Of a DNA stretch of 64,000 nucleotides, positions 18,241-27,906 are shown one piece after another. The position numbers were made by a program, and so were the translations under genes. The notes beneath the pieces were generated by a model. It did no database searches, was not told the DNA's origin, and saw only the letters and a list, made by a program, of their open reading frames with translations. Every line of letters starts with the position of its first letter. Position 1 is the stretch's first letter. The DNA comes from Chitinophaga pinensis (GTDB lineage: Bacteria > Bacteroidota > Bacteroidia > 2-12-FULL-35-15), in NCBI GenBank assembly GCA_945879015.1, contig CAMCUO010000008.1, positions 1-64,000 on the forward strand, in the 5' to 3' direction.

Positions 18241-19263
18241 ATGGGTTTATTTAATTTTTTAACACAAGAAATTGCGATTGACTTAGGAACAGCCAACACG
18301 CTTATTATTTACAACGACAAAGTTGTGGTGGACGAACCAAGTATCGTTGCTGTTGATCGTATGACAGGCAGAGTAATTGCTGTTGGTAAACAAGCGATGC
18401 AAATGCATGGAAAGACACACGAAAATATAAAAACCATCCGTCCCTTAAAAGACGGAGTGATTGCGGATTTCCACGCAGCTGAGCACATGATTCGTGGAAT
18501 GATAAAAATGATTAATCCAGGAAGAAGATTATTTCAACCTTCATTGAAAATGGTAATTTGTATTCCTTCCGGAATCACCGAGGTAGAGAAACGTGCGGTA
18601 CGTGATAGTGCTGAACATGCTGGAGGGAAAGAAGTTTATTTGATTCACGAACCAATGGCTGCTGCAATCGGAATTGGAATTGATGTGGAAGAGCCGATGG
18701 GAAATATGATCATTGATATCGGTGGTGGCACAAGTGAAATTGCCGTTATCGCATTGGGCGGAATTGTTTGTGATAAATCTATTCGCATTGCTGGTGATGA
18801 ATTTACTTCCAACATTGAAGAGTATATGCGCAGACAACACAACATTTTAATTGGTGAACGTTCTGCTGAGCGAGTAAAAATTGAAGTAGGCGCAGCCATG
18901 ACAGAAATTGATAATCCTCCACCAGATTACGCAGTTCATGGAAGAGATTTGATGACTGGAATTCCAAAAGAAATTTATGTTTCGTATGTTGAAATTGCCC
19001 ATGCATTAGATAAATCTATTTCCAAAGTAGAAGAAGCAATTTTAAATGCATTGGAGATGACACCTCCTGAATTGTCTGCCGATATTTTCAGAACTGGAAT
19101 TTATTTAGCAGGTGGCGGTTCCATGTTACGCGGATTAGATAAACGTATTTCTTTGAAAACAAAATTACCAGTTCACATTGCAGAAGATCCACTAAGAGCT
19201 GTTGCACGTGGGACAGGTATTGCGTTGAAGAATGTAAACAAGTTTCCTTTCTTGATGAAATAA
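18241..19263 (+). CDS. mreB: Rod shape-determining protein MreB
   Basis: A 340-residue bacterial actin that forms membrane-bound filaments and positions the cell-wall elongation machinery. The start (MGLFNFLTQEIAIDLGTANTLI) has an amphipathic membrane-binding stretch and the phosphate-1 loop DLGTANT. Further actin-fold motifs are DIGGGTSEIAVI (phosphate 2) and LAGGGSMLRGLD (adenosine). It is first in the order mreB-mreC-mreD-mrdA-rodA. Confidence 0.97.
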   Translation: MGLFNFLTQEIAIDLGTANTLIIYNDKVVVDEPSIVAVDRMTGRVIAVGKQAMQMHGKTHENIKTIRPLKDGVIADFHAAEHMIRGMIKMINPGRRLFQPSLKMVICIPSGITEVEKRAVRDSAEHAGGKEVYLIHEPMAAAIGIGIDVEEPMGNMIIDIGGGTSEIAVIALGGIVCDKSIRIAGDEFTSNIEEYMRRQHNILIGERSAERVKIEVGAAMTEIDNPPPDYAVHGRDLMTGIPKEIYVSYVEIAHALDKSISKVEEAILNALEMTPPELSADIFRTGIYLAGGGSMLRGLDKRISLKTKLPVHIAEDPLRAVARGTGIALKNVNKFPFLMK

Positions 19264-19269
19264 AAACAA

Positions 19270-19345
19270 TTTGATAATTACTCAATTTGAAAATTTGAAA
19301 ATTTAGCATTAGTGCATTTTCAAATTTTCAAATTTTCAAATTCAA
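19270..19345. repeat. Long AT-rich hairpin between mreB and mreC
   Basis: TTTGAAAATTTGAAAATTTAG is followed by TGCATTTTCAAATTTTCAAATTTTCAAA; the arms of about 20 bases are complementary. It could lower transcription from mreB into mreC or be a repeat family member. Confidence 0.55.
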
Positions 19346-19348
19346 AAA

Positions 19349-20185
19349 ATGCGCAACCTCCTTGAATTCATCACAAAAAATTATTTTTTCTTTTTGTTTC
19401 TGCTTCTTGAAACATTTTGCATTTCTATTCTAGTTCAAAACAACAAATTTCAACGTGCCAGTTTTGGTAATTCCTCCAACCAACTTTCTGCATCAGTATT
19501 AAGTACTTCCGAAAACGTTCAACACTATTTTTATTTAAAAACTGAAAACGAACGTCTAGCAAAAGAAAATGCAGAATTACATTCACACGACTTACTTTCT
19601 TTTTCTTTGCTTGTAAATGGACAATATACTATTAATGATACTGTGTATAAGCAAAAATATACTTATACTAATGCAGCTGTAGTTAACAATTCCACTAACA
19701 GAAGAAATAATTATTTAACGCTCGACAAAGGCTCAAAACAAGGCATTACCAACAAAATGGGCGTTACATCCAGTTCAGGGGTTGTTGGAATTGTAGAAAA
19801 TGTTTCCGAAAATTTTTGTACTGTAAAATCACTTTTACATAGTAACACTATCATTAATTCGAAATTAAAAAAAGATGGATCATTCGGTCCGCTTAACTGG
19901 GATGGAGAAAGTTTTGAATTTGCTGCACTAAATGATATTCCAACACACGTTCGTTTATTTAAAGGCGATACTGTTGTAACCAGTCAATACACAAAAATGT
20001 TTCCTGAAAATATTATGATAGGAACTGTAGAAAGCTACTACAGAGAGTCTACCAAACCTTTTTATACTGTTAAAGTAAAATTATCTACTGATTTTAAAAA
20101 ATTGTCGCATGTTTATATTGTAGACAATAAATTAAGAACAGAACAAGAAGAATTAGAGAAAAAAACAGAAGAAGGAAATAAATAA
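19349..20185 (+). CDS. mreC: Rod shape-determining protein MreC
   Basis: A 278-residue elongasome scaffold: one N-terminal membrane helix (about 10-30), a coiled-coil region with KTENERLAKENAEL (about 65-85), then the double beta-barrel periplasmic domain with YLTLDKGSKQGI and GVVGIVENVS. A charged tail rich in E and K ends the protein. It links MreB filaments to penicillin-binding proteins. mreD starts two bases after its stop. Confidence 0.93.
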   Translation: MRNLLEFITKNYFFFLFLLLETFCISILVQNNKFQRASFGNSSNQLSASVLSTSENVQHYFYLKTENERLAKENAELHSHDLLSFSLLVNGQYTINDTVYKQKYTYTNAAVVNNSTNRRNNYLTLDKGSKQGITNKMGVTSSSGVVGIVENVSENFCTVKSLLHSNTIINSKLKKDGSFGPLNWDGESFEFAALNDIPTHVRLFKGDTVVTSQYTKMFPENIMIGTVESYYRESTKPFYTVKVKLSTDFKKLSHVYIVDNKLRTEQEELEKKTEEGNK

Positions 20186-20187
20186 AA

Positions 20188-20706
20188 ATGACGAATACCA
20201 TCATTAGAAATATTCTTAGATTTTTTGTACTTGTATTAGTGCAAGTACTCATTGTGAAAAATATTGAACTCGGACGATTTATTAATCCGTTTGTTTACGT
20301 GCTTTTTATATTAATGCTGCCATTTGAAACACCAAAATGGTTATTACTGTTAGCTTCATTTTTTTTAGGAATCACCATCGATATGTTTTATGATACTTCT
20401 GGGATGCATGCCGCAGCTTGTGTTATGATGGGATATATTCGTCCTGGTGTTTTAAAATTATTTTCTCCTCGCGATGGTTATGAATTTGGAACACAACCTA
20501 GCATTCAATATTTAGGTATTCCTTGGTTTCTTTCCTATGCCGGAATTTTGGTAGTGATACATCACCTCATTTTATTCTACATCGAAATTTTTCGTTTCAG
20601 CGAATTTTTCTCTACTTTCTTCAGAGTCATTGTAAGCTCCATTTTCACTTTACTTTTAGTTGTAATTAGTCAATACTTATTTCAACGTAAAAAAGAGCAA
20701 GAATGA
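20188..20706 (+). CDS. mreD: Rod shape-determining protein MreD
   Basis: A 172-residue inner-membrane protein with five to six hydrophobic helices and little soluble sequence, as expected for MreD. Assignment rests on position between mreC and mrdA, length and the helix pattern (GLLLASFFLGI-like central helix, FDTSGMHAAACV-type loop). It overlaps mrdA by four bases (ATGA), indicating coupled translation. Confidence 0.88.
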   Translation: MTNTIIRNILRFFVLVLVQVLIVKNIELGRFINPFVYVLFILMLPFETPKWLLLLASFFLGITIDMFYDTSGMHAAACVMMGYIRPGVLKLFSPRDGYEFGTQPSIQYLGIPWFLSYAGILVVIHHLILFYIEIFRFSEFFSTFFRVIVSSIFTLLLVVISQYLFQRKKEQE

Positions 20707-22556
20707 ACCAACTGTCCGACAGAAAATTTATTATTATCGGAGTATTTATATTGGTTGGTCTGATATACATTTCCCGCTTGTTTTATATTCAAGTAGTGGA
20801 CGACACCTATAAATTGGATGCACGAAATCAGGCTTTCCGTTATACCACAGAGTTTCCAATCAGAGGATATATTTACGATAGAAATAATAAATTGCTTGTA
20901 TACAACGAGGCAGCTTACGATCTGATGGTACTTCCAAAAAACGTTAAGAACATTGATACAATGGATTTTTGCGATTTACTTGGATTGACAAAAGAACAGT
21001 TTCTAAAAAAAATGAAGAAAGCAATTCAAGCTCCAAATTCTCCTAGGAAAGAATCTGTTTTTGAAAAACAACTTTCTCCAAAAGATTATGCATCGCTTCA
21101 AGAAGTACTTTATCGCTTTCCGGGGTTTTTTGTTCAATCTCGTACTCTCAGAAAATATCCAAAAAAAATTGCTGCACACATGTTGGGATACATTGGTGAA
21201 GCAGACAAACGCACAACAGAAAAAGATCCTTATTATAGAGAAGGCGATTATTTGGGAATTAGTGGAATAGAAAAAAGCTACGAAAAAGTATTGCGTGGAA
21301 AAAAAGGGATGCACATCATAATGAAAGATGTAAATAACCGCGATATGGGAAGTTACATGGACGGATTATATGATACAGCTGCAATTTCTGGAAAACCGCT
21401 AACAACTACACTGGATGCTGATTTACAGGAGTATGCCGAATTGCTTATGCAAAATAAAATTGGCAGTGTGGTTGCCATTGATCCTTCTACAGGAGAAATT
21501 TTAGCTATTGTCACTAGCCCGACATACGATCCAAATTTATTTGTAGGAAGAGCACGAAATAAAAATTTTGTTGAATTGTCGCAAGACTCCATTGGTAAAC
21601 CATTGTTCAATCGTTCTACAATGGCATCTTATCCTCCAGGGTCAACATTTAAATTGGTAATGGCATTAATTGGCTTAAATGAAGGAGTATTAACAGCGCA
21701 AACAAGATATCCATGTGCAAGAGGTTATCCTCCATTGGGTGGGCGACCAAAATGTCACCCACATGGTTCACCAATGGATTTAGAAGGCGCTATTGGTACT
21801 TCCTGCAACTCTTATTTTTCTTATGTTTTTAAAAGTGTAATTGAAGATAAAAAATATCATAACACTTATAAAGCTTATGCTAATTGGCGTGAGATTGCAA
21901 CCAGTTTTTGTTTGGGTACAAAAACAGGTTCTGATTTAGCAAATGAGTTAAGAGGTAACGTTCCTAGTATAGGATATTACGACAAAATTTTTGGACAGGG
22001 AAGTTGGAAAGCTAGTACTGTAATTTCTTTAGGAATCGGACAAAATGAGTTGGGAATTACACCATTGCAAAATGCAAACTTAGTAGCAATCATTGCAAAC
22101 AAAGGCTGGTATTATACACCGCACATTGTTAAAGCAATTGATGGAAATCCGAATGATACTCTTTTAGATCGTTTTAAAGTAAAAAATTATACTAAAATTA
22201 AGGACACAGCAATTTATAATATTGTTATAGCTGGTATGTCAAAAGCTGTTGAAGGCGGAACCGCCGCATCTTTAAAAATTGAAGGAATTCCGTATTGTGC
22301 TAAAACAGGTACGGCACAAAATTCAGGAAAAGATCATTCCGTATTTGTTTGTTTTGCACCTAAAGATAATCCAAAAATCGCGATTGGAATACTTATCGAA
22401 AATGCAGGATTCGGTTCAACCTATGCTGGACCAATTGCAAGATTAATGATGGAGAAATATTTAAAAGGAGAAATTACTCGTCCCGATTTAGAAAAAAGAA
22501 TGTTAGAAGCAGATTTAATTCACAAAAAAAATGCCGAGGTCCCTAAACAACACTAG
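20703..22556 (+). CDS. mrdA: Penicillin-binding protein 2 (MrdA/PBP2), transpeptidase
   Basis: A 617-residue class B PBP that crosslinks lateral-wall peptidoglycan. It has one N-terminal membrane helix, a PBP dimerisation domain (with RGYIYDRNN and AAHMLGYIGE) and a transpeptidase domain. The catalytic motifs are Ser314 in GSTFK, the SCN triad in GTSCNSYF, and K534-T-G. The 3' end overlaps rodA by 26 bases. Confidence 0.95.
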   Translation: MNQLSDRKFIIIGVFILVGLIYISRLFYIQVVDDTYKLDARNQAFRYTTEFPIRGYIYDRNNKLLVYNEAAYDLMVLPKNVKNIDTMDFCDLLGLTKEQFLKKMKKAIQAPNSPRKESVFEKQLSPKDYASLQEVLYRFPGFFVQSRTLRKYPKKIAAHMLGYIGEADKRTTEKDPYYREGDYLGISGIEKSYEKVLRGKKGMHIIMKDVNNRDMGSYMDGLYDTAAISGKPLTTTLDADLQEYAELLMQNKIGSVVAIDPSTGEILAIVTSPTYDPNLFVGRARNKNFVELSQDSIGKPLFNRSTMASYPPGSTFKLVMALIGLNEGVLTAQTRYPCARGYPPLGGRPKCHPHGSPMDLEGAIGTSCNSYFSYVFKSVIEDKKYHNTYKAYANWREIATSFCLGTKTGSDLANELRGNVPSIGYYDKIFGQGSWKASTVISLGIGQNELGITPLQNANLVAIIANKGWYYTPHIVKAIDGNPNDTLLDRFKVKNYTKIKDTAIYNIVIAGMSKAVEGGTAASLKIEGIPYCAKTGTAQNSGKDHSVFVCFAPKDNPKIAIGILIENAGFGSTYAGPIARLMMEKYLKGEITRPDLEKRMLEADLIHKKNAEVPKQH

Positions 22557-23805
22557 CATTTTTCACAATGTCGACTGGATAACAGTTCTCACTTACCTAT
22601 TATTAATATTAATGGGTTGGTTAAATATTTATGCTGCTGTATACAATGAAGACCATCATGTGATTACTGATATAACTCAAAAATACGGAAAGCAATTAAT
22701 TTGGATTGGCACCTCATTGTTAATCGCATTAATAATTTTAATCATTGATGAAAATTTTTATACAGCTTTTGCCTATTTTATATTTGGCGCCATACTGCTT
22801 GCAAACATTACTGTTCCTTTTCTAGGCAGAGAAGTAAAAGGAAGTAGTTCTTGGTTTCGATTTGGCGACTTTGGAATTCAACCAGCTGAGTTTATGAAGT
22901 TTGCTGCCAATCTTGCACTTGCAAAATTTTTAAGCAATCAAAATATTAAAATTGCTGATTACAAAAGCACGTTCATCTCATTATTGATAATTGGAATTCC
23001 TGCTATCATAATTATGAAAATGCAAAATGAAACGGGACTAGCCATTGTTTTTGTAGCATTTATTTTTATGTTGTATCGCGAAGGATTATCGGTTAATTAT
23101 TTATTACTGGGATTTTTGGCAATCATCTTATTCATTTTAGCATTAATGATTAACAACCTTTACCTTTTTATCATTATAGGCTCATTGTGCGCTATTGCTT
23201 TATTGTTTATTAAACGTAATGCAAAAAATTTATTCATTATTGCTGCTGTCGGAATAGTTGCGTGTACTATGGTTGTTGGAACTACTTATGTTTACGACCA
23301 TATGGAACCTCATCAAAAAACGCGTATCGATGTTTTACTTGGAAGAGGGACCGTTAATTTAAAAGATGAAGGGTATAATGTAAACCAAGCGAAAATTGCG
23401 ATTGGTTCTGGAGGATTCCTAGGAAAAGGTTATTTGCAAGGAACGCAAACAAAATACAATTTTGTTCCTGAACAGGATACTGATTTTATTTTTTGCACCG
23501 TAGGAGAAGAATGGGGGTTTTTAGGCAGTACTTTTGTAATTATTTTACAACTCTTTTTAATTATCCGTTTGATTTTTATGGCCGAACGACAACGCTCACC
23601 TTTTAGTAGAATCTATGGATACGGTGTTGCGTCTGTAATCTTTTTCCATTTGACAATAAATATTGGAATGACAATCGGTCTCGCGCCTGTTATTGGCATT
23701 CCTTTGCCTTTCTTTAGCTACGGTGGTTCCTCATTGTGGTCGTTTACAATTTTGCTTTTTATTTTTATAAAATTAGATTCTAAGCGATTACAGATTTTGA
23801 GATAA
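22531..23805 (+). CDS. rodA: Rod-shape peptidoglycan polymerase RodA (SEDS family)
   Basis: A 424-residue SEDS glycosyltransferase with about ten membrane helices, the partner of MrdA. Family signatures are GSSSWFRFGDFGIQPAEFMK, the long loop GSGGFLGKGYLQGTQTK, the DTDFIFCTVGEEWG motif, and the C-terminal LPFFSYGGSSL. Its start lies inside the end of mrdA, a typical coupling for this pair. Confidence 0.95.
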   Translation: MPRSLNNTSIFHNVDWITVLTYLLLILMGWLNIYAAVYNEDHHVITDITQKYGKQLIWIGTSLLIALIILIIDENFYTAFAYFIFGAILLANITVPFLGREVKGSSSWFRFGDFGIQPAEFMKFAANLALAKFLSNQNIKIADYKSTFISLLIIGIPAIIIMKMQNETGLAIVFVAFIFMLYREGLSVNYLLLGFLAIILFILALMINNLYLFIIIGSLCAIALLFIKRNAKNLFIIAAVGIVACTMVVGTTYVYDHMEPHQKTRIDVLLGRGTVNLKDEGYNVNQAKIAIGSGGFLGKGYLQGTQTKYNFVPEQDTDFIFCTVGEEWGFLGSTFVIILQLFLIIRLIFMAERQRSPFSRIYGYGVASVIFFHLTINIGMTIGLAPVIGIPLPFFSYGGSSLWSFTILLFIFIKLDSKRLQILR

Positions 23806-23926
23806 TCCTCTTTTCTATTCATAAGACTCACAAACCTTATTTAACCAATAATAATGTGATTTATTCATCGCAGCATCATTTTTATTTTGATTATCGAATT
23901 CAATAACTTAGATTTACATTTACAAT

Positions 23927-24913
23927 ATGAAAATAATAGCAGCAATAACTGGTGTATCAGCTTACGTTCCAGAATACATTCTTACCAACCAAGAATTGGA
24001 AAAAACAGTTAATACTAACAACGAGTGGATTTTAGACCGCTGTGGTATTAGTGAACGTAGAATTTTAAAAGACAAAGATAAAGCAAGTGCATTTATGGCT
24101 GCTGAAGCTGCTAAAACATTACTCGCTAAAAAATCTATTTCTCCATTAGATATTGAACTTATTATTGTAGCAACTGTAACTCCCGACCATGTTTATCCTG
24201 CTACAGCAAACATTGTTTCGGATATGATTGGTGCGACCAACGCTTGGGGATTTGATGTACAAGCCGCCTGCTCTAGTTTTTTATCCGCTTTAAGCGTTGC
24301 TGCAAAATTTATAGAATCAGGAACACATAAAAAAATCTTAGTTATTGGTTCCGATAAAATGAGTAGCATCATTGATTATACTTGTAGAAAAACATCCATT
24401 TTATTTGGTGATGGAGCTGGTGCTGTTTTATTAGAACCATCCACCGATGATACAGGAATTATTGATACAAGAATGTATGCCGATGGAAGTGGAAAAAAAC
24501 ATTTGTATCAAGCAGCTGGAGGTAGTTTAATTCCAGCATCTATAGAGTCTGTAAAAAATAAACAGCATTTTATGACAATGGAGGGTCAGCCAGTATTTAA
24601 ACTTGCTGTTATTAAAATGGCTGATGTTGCAGTTGAGATGATGGAAAGAAACAAATTGAGTGCAGATGATATTACTTATTTAACACCACATCAAGCTAAC
24701 AAACGAATTATTGAAGCAACAGCAAAACGAATGGGTATCAGTATGGAGAAAGTGATGCTGAACATTCAAAAATATGGAAACACTACCTCCGCCACTATTC
24801 CACTTTGCTTGGCTGAGTGGGAAAGTCAATTAAAAAAAGGAGATAACTTAATTCTTACAACCGTTGGTGCAGGATTTACCTGGGGCGGCATGTATTTGAA
24901 GTGGAGTTATTAA
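23927..24913 (+). CDS. fabH: Beta-ketoacyl-ACP synthase III (FabH)
   Basis: Condenses acetyl- or branched-chain acyl-CoA with malonyl-ACP to start fatty acid synthesis. The 328-residue protein carries the catalytic Cys115 in AACSSFLSAL, the histidine in TPHQANKRI and the asparagine in YGNTTSATIPL. NEWILDRCGISERR near the N-terminus is also diagnostic. It stands alone; the promoter lies in the 121-base gap after rodA. Confidence 0.93.
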   Translation: MKIIAAITGVSAYVPEYILTNQELEKTVNTNNEWILDRCGISERRILKDKDKASAFMAAEAAKTLLAKKSISPLDIELIIVATVTPDHVYPATANIVSDMIGATNAWGFDVQAACSSFLSALSVAAKFIESGTHKKILVIGSDKMSSIIDYTCRKTSILFGDGAGAVLLEPSTDDTGIIDTRMYADGSGKKHLYQAAGGSLIPASIESVKNKQHFMTMEGQPVFKLAVIKMADVAVEMMERNKLSADDITYLTPHQANKRIIEATAKRMGISMEKVMLNIQKYGNTTSATIPLCLAEWESQLKKGDNLILTTVGAGFTWGGMYLKWSY

Positions 24914-24972
24914 TTATGCGCACAACTAAATAAAAGAGTAAACAAAAGATAAATAAAAAAGGGAAAATTATT

Positions 24973-25485
24973 TTATCCCAAACTCACTAAAACTTTTGGA
25001 ATTTTTAAATTGTGAGCTTCAATCACTTTTTTGTTTACTTCAAACTTTAGCGTTTCATCTTCAAGTGTAACAAAATTTGGCCCTGCGCCTTTTTTTGCTA
25101 AGCCTTCACATTCAGCTATCAGTAATGCCGACATGTTTTTTGTTTTTTCTATTGCTTCTCTAAGAGTACTACTTTTTCCGGAAGACAAGTAAAGTATCTG
25201 ACAATGATCCACCTCGGCAATAGTCGCAAATTGTTTTATTACAATTATTTGTGCGTTTGCTTTTTTAGTTGCTAGTGTTTTTAATTCCTCAGTTATTGGA
25301 GAATTACCAATGATTGCAATTACAAAATCTACTTTTTTACTTTCTTCTGCCCATTCAATATATTTAATAAAATTATATACATAAACAGAATAAGCTTTAT
25401 AGTTTTTTTCCTAAGCATGTGTTCGCGAACTAAAGCACAAGCACAACAGACATAGTATAAGTGCGCGCGGGAGACATTCCGACAA
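24973..25485 (-). pseudogene. YfiR family (DUF4154) periplasmic protein, interrupted by an in-frame TAG
   Basis: Reading the minus strand from a TTG at 25485 gives a signal peptide (about PRALILCLLCLCFSSRTHA), then TAG at 25413-25411, then an uninterrupted YfiR-like domain: KAYSVYVYNFIKYIEW, FVIAIIGNSPITEEL, CQILYLSSG, GPNFVTLEDETLKFEVN. The stop falls exactly at the expected signal-peptidase site and differs from CAG (Gln) by one C-to-T change. YfiR proteins are small periplasmic regulators, in Pseudomonas of a diguanylate cyclase. Translation could restart inside, for example at GTG 25212, but that product lacks both the signal peptide and half the domain. I therefore call it a recent pseudogene. 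Confidence 0.75.
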
Positions 25486-25511
25486 GGTACTGAATTGCAA
25501 ATTTAAGCCAC

Positions 25512-25542
25512 AAAAAAAGGCTCCCTGATACAAGGAAGCCTT
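25512..25542 (-). terminator. Rho-independent terminator of the PpiD-like gene
   Basis: On the minus strand GGCTTCC pairs with GGGAGCC (one G-U pair) across an 8-base loop and is followed by seven T. It lies just after the PpiD-like stop codon. Confidence 0.85.
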
Positions 25543-25564
25543 CTTAATTTAAACAGGTTATTTC

Positions 25565-27763
25565 TTAGAAACCAAACTTTGTTAAGTGTTCTACAATGTT
25601 TGAATTTTCTTTTAATGCGTTGTATACTTCATAATCAACGCGCGGTTGAATGTTTTGCATTTGTGATTTTTGCGGACCAGTATAATCTTTTAATACTGGA
25701 GCATCCATAACTGATTCAACATAAACAACAAATACTCCTTCTTTTCCTGTTATAGTTTTGCTCAATGTTTTTGCTTTCATAACCGAAATTGTTCCCATAA
25801 CTGCCGGCTCACTATTTGAACCCGGGATCTGGTTGGTCATAAAGTTTACGTTTGGAGCTTGTTCAACAGGTAATTTCATGATAGAAGCAATTGCATCTAT
25901 ATTTGCATTACCTGACATAGCTGAAGCAAATTCTTTAGTGAATATTTCTGCTTTTTTCTGCTGAATAACCTTTGCTGTTACTTGTTCTTTTACTTGCTCT
26001 AATGTAGCAATTCCTTTTTCTCTAACATCAGTAATAACTGCAATAATGTATTTGTCGCCATGCTCTTGAGGTTCAGAAACTGTTCCTAATTTATTGTCGT
26101 ATGCCCAACGAATCAGTGATCTTGGGTTTTCAAGTCCAGCGATGTTCTTATCGTTTTCTTTTAATTTTTCAGTGACACGTGTATCTTTATTTAGTTCCTT
26201 CGCACCTTTTTTAAATAATTCAAGTGTATTATTTTTTCCAAAAAAATCATTTGCTTGAGAATAAATCGCTTGTTTTGTTTTGCTGCTTGCTTCTAATTTT
26301 AATTCAATAGAACCAACCTGAACTTTCTTTAAAGAACCTTTTGTATCCAATACTTCCATTAAATGATATCCAAATTGTGATTCAATAATTACTAAATCAC
26401 CTTTTTTTCCATCTAATCCAGCATTTTTGAATGGTTCAACAAAACCACTTTTTGCATTTAACCAGCCATAATCTCCGCCTTTACCCATGTACTCTTCTCC
26501 TTCTTTTTTATTCGGTGGCATTTTCTTACCATTGTCATCAGAGAATTTTTCTACGAAATCAGTAAATTTTCCTCCCTTTTTTAATGCTCCTAATAAACTA
26601 TCTGCTTTAACTTTTGCTTGTTCTTTTGTACGAGTGATTGCTGGATTTGCTCCTGAATCTTTATAGCCAACTAAGATGTGACGAACTTTTGCCGAATCGG
26701 CAGACATTTTAACTCCTAATAATTTAGTAACTTTAAGAGAACCATTTTCTTCATACGGCCCAACTACTGTTCCTGCTTCAGCTTTAAACATTGTTGTATC
26801 TAAAAGTGGACTAAGCATTCCTTGAGCAACATAACTTTGATCAAAATTACGAACTTCCGATTCTGCGATAATGAATGTTGAATCTTCTGAAAATGATTTT
26901 GCAACTTTAAAGTCAGTAGAAATTTTTGACATTACATTTTTCGACTCAACAATATCTTCAGCAGAAGGAGCAATATCATAAGTAATATATTCCATTACAC
27001 GAGACGCTTCTTGCTTGTACTCATTTTGATGAGCAGTATAATAAGCATTTAATTCTTCGTCGGTAGTTTTGATTGTACTATCAGCAAGCAATTTGTAATT
27101 TTTCATTACATATCTAATGTTTGCTGTTGTGTTCTGTGCAAGGTATTCGCGCTTTGCAGCAGATGTTGTTACATACAATCCTTTTTTAATTAAGTTATTG
27201 TATTTTTCAATTACACGTACTTGACGAACATATTCTTCCAACTGCAACCATTGTGCTTCTTGTTCATCTGTCATTGCTTGAGTAAATTCTTTGATTTTAG
27301 CTGGATCAATCATTCCTGTTTGTGCATTTGCAAACATTGGAGAAACTTTTCCTGATTGAGGATCACTTAAATTTCTTACTAATGCAGAGTGAGGATGTAT
27401 TACCATTAAATCGTACAACTCTTCATCAGAAATAGAGATTCCTAATTTCTCATATTCTTTCACCATCACTTGTTCGTTAATCATTTGATTCCAAACTTGC
27501 TGAACAATTCCGTCTTTTTCTTCTTGAGTTAAAGAAGTTTTTTGACCGTTAGCTAACTGAGCACTTTCTGCTTCGTCTACTTTGTTCTTAAAAATATTTA
27601 CATCGATTGAGTTCCCAGCAATTTCTCCAACTGTTGTTTCAGAGTTTCTAAACATAGAACCTTGTCCACCAAAAAAATCAGTTAAAATAAATGCCAATAT
27701 TGCCAAACCAACAATTCCTACCAAAAGGCCCGAACGCTTACGTAAACTTTCTAAAGTACTCAT
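25565..27763 (-). CDS. Membrane-anchored periplasmic peptidyl-prolyl isomerase/chaperone (PpiD/SurA-like)
   Basis: A 732-residue folding helper for envelope proteins. It has a cytoplasmic basic start and one membrane helix (about 12-30), a SurA_N-type chaperone region (about 35-250), a parvulin domain (about 355-470; KVRHILVGYKDSG and SQFGYHLMEVLD), and a C-terminal second parvulin-like region. Topology and order are those of PpiD. It ends the envelope gene run that starts with coaX and has its own terminator; the 143-base gap upstream suggests it may also have its own promoter. Confidence 0.88.
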   Translation of the reverse strand: MSTLESLRKRSGLLVGIVGLAILAFILTDFFGGQGSMFRNSETTVGEIAGNSIDVNIFKNKVDEAESAQLANGQKTSLTQEEKDGIVQQVWNQMINEQVMVKEYEKLGISISDEELYDLMVIHPHSALVRNLSDPQSGKVSPMFANAQTGMIDPAKIKEFTQAMTDEQEAQWLQLEEYVRQVRVIEKYNNLIKKGLYVTTSAAKREYLAQNTTANIRYVMKNYKLLADSTIKTTDEELNAYYTAHQNEYKQEASRVMEYITYDIAPSAEDIVESKNVMSKISTDFKVAKSFSEDSTFIIAESEVRNFDQSYVAQGMLSPLLDTTMFKAEAGTVVGPYEENGSLKVTKLLGVKMSADSAKVRHILVGYKDSGANPAITRTKEQAKVKADSLLGALKKGGKFTDFVEKFSDDNGKKMPPNKKEGEEYMGKGGDYGWLNAKSGFVEPFKNAGLDGKKGDLVIIESQFGYHLMEVLDTKGSLKKVQVGSIELKLEASSKTKQAIYSQANDFFGKNNTLELFKKGAKELNKDTRVTEKLKENDKNIAGLENPRSLIRWAYDNKLGTVSEPQEHGDKYIIAVITDVREKGIATLEQVKEQVTAKVIQQKKAEIFTKEFASAMSGNANIDAIASIMKLPVEQAPNVNFMTNQIPGSNSEPAVMGTISVMKAKTLSKTITGKEGVFVVYVESVMDAPVLKDYTGPQKSQMQNIQPRVDYEVYNALKENSNIVEHLTKFGF

Positions 27764-27906
27764 ATATTTAATTTTTATTTTTAAATGTTATTGCCATTAA
27801 ATCAATTGCCTTATCTGAATTGATTAATAGGGTTGCAAATATAAGATTCTTAGCGAAATCTTAAAAATTTTTATAGAAAAGGTTTTTTGATATAACTAAC
27901 TGATTA

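Noticed and set aside
23806..23926. Minus-strand peptide of about 30 codons (…DAAMNKSHYYWLNKVCESYE)
   Set aside because: Looks gene-tail-like, but no start or upstream coding part; it lies in the fabH promoter gap. Kept only as a note.
24973..25212. Short GTG-started protein as an intact gene
   Set aside because: It begins in the middle of the YfiR domain; the upstream frame clearly belongs to it.
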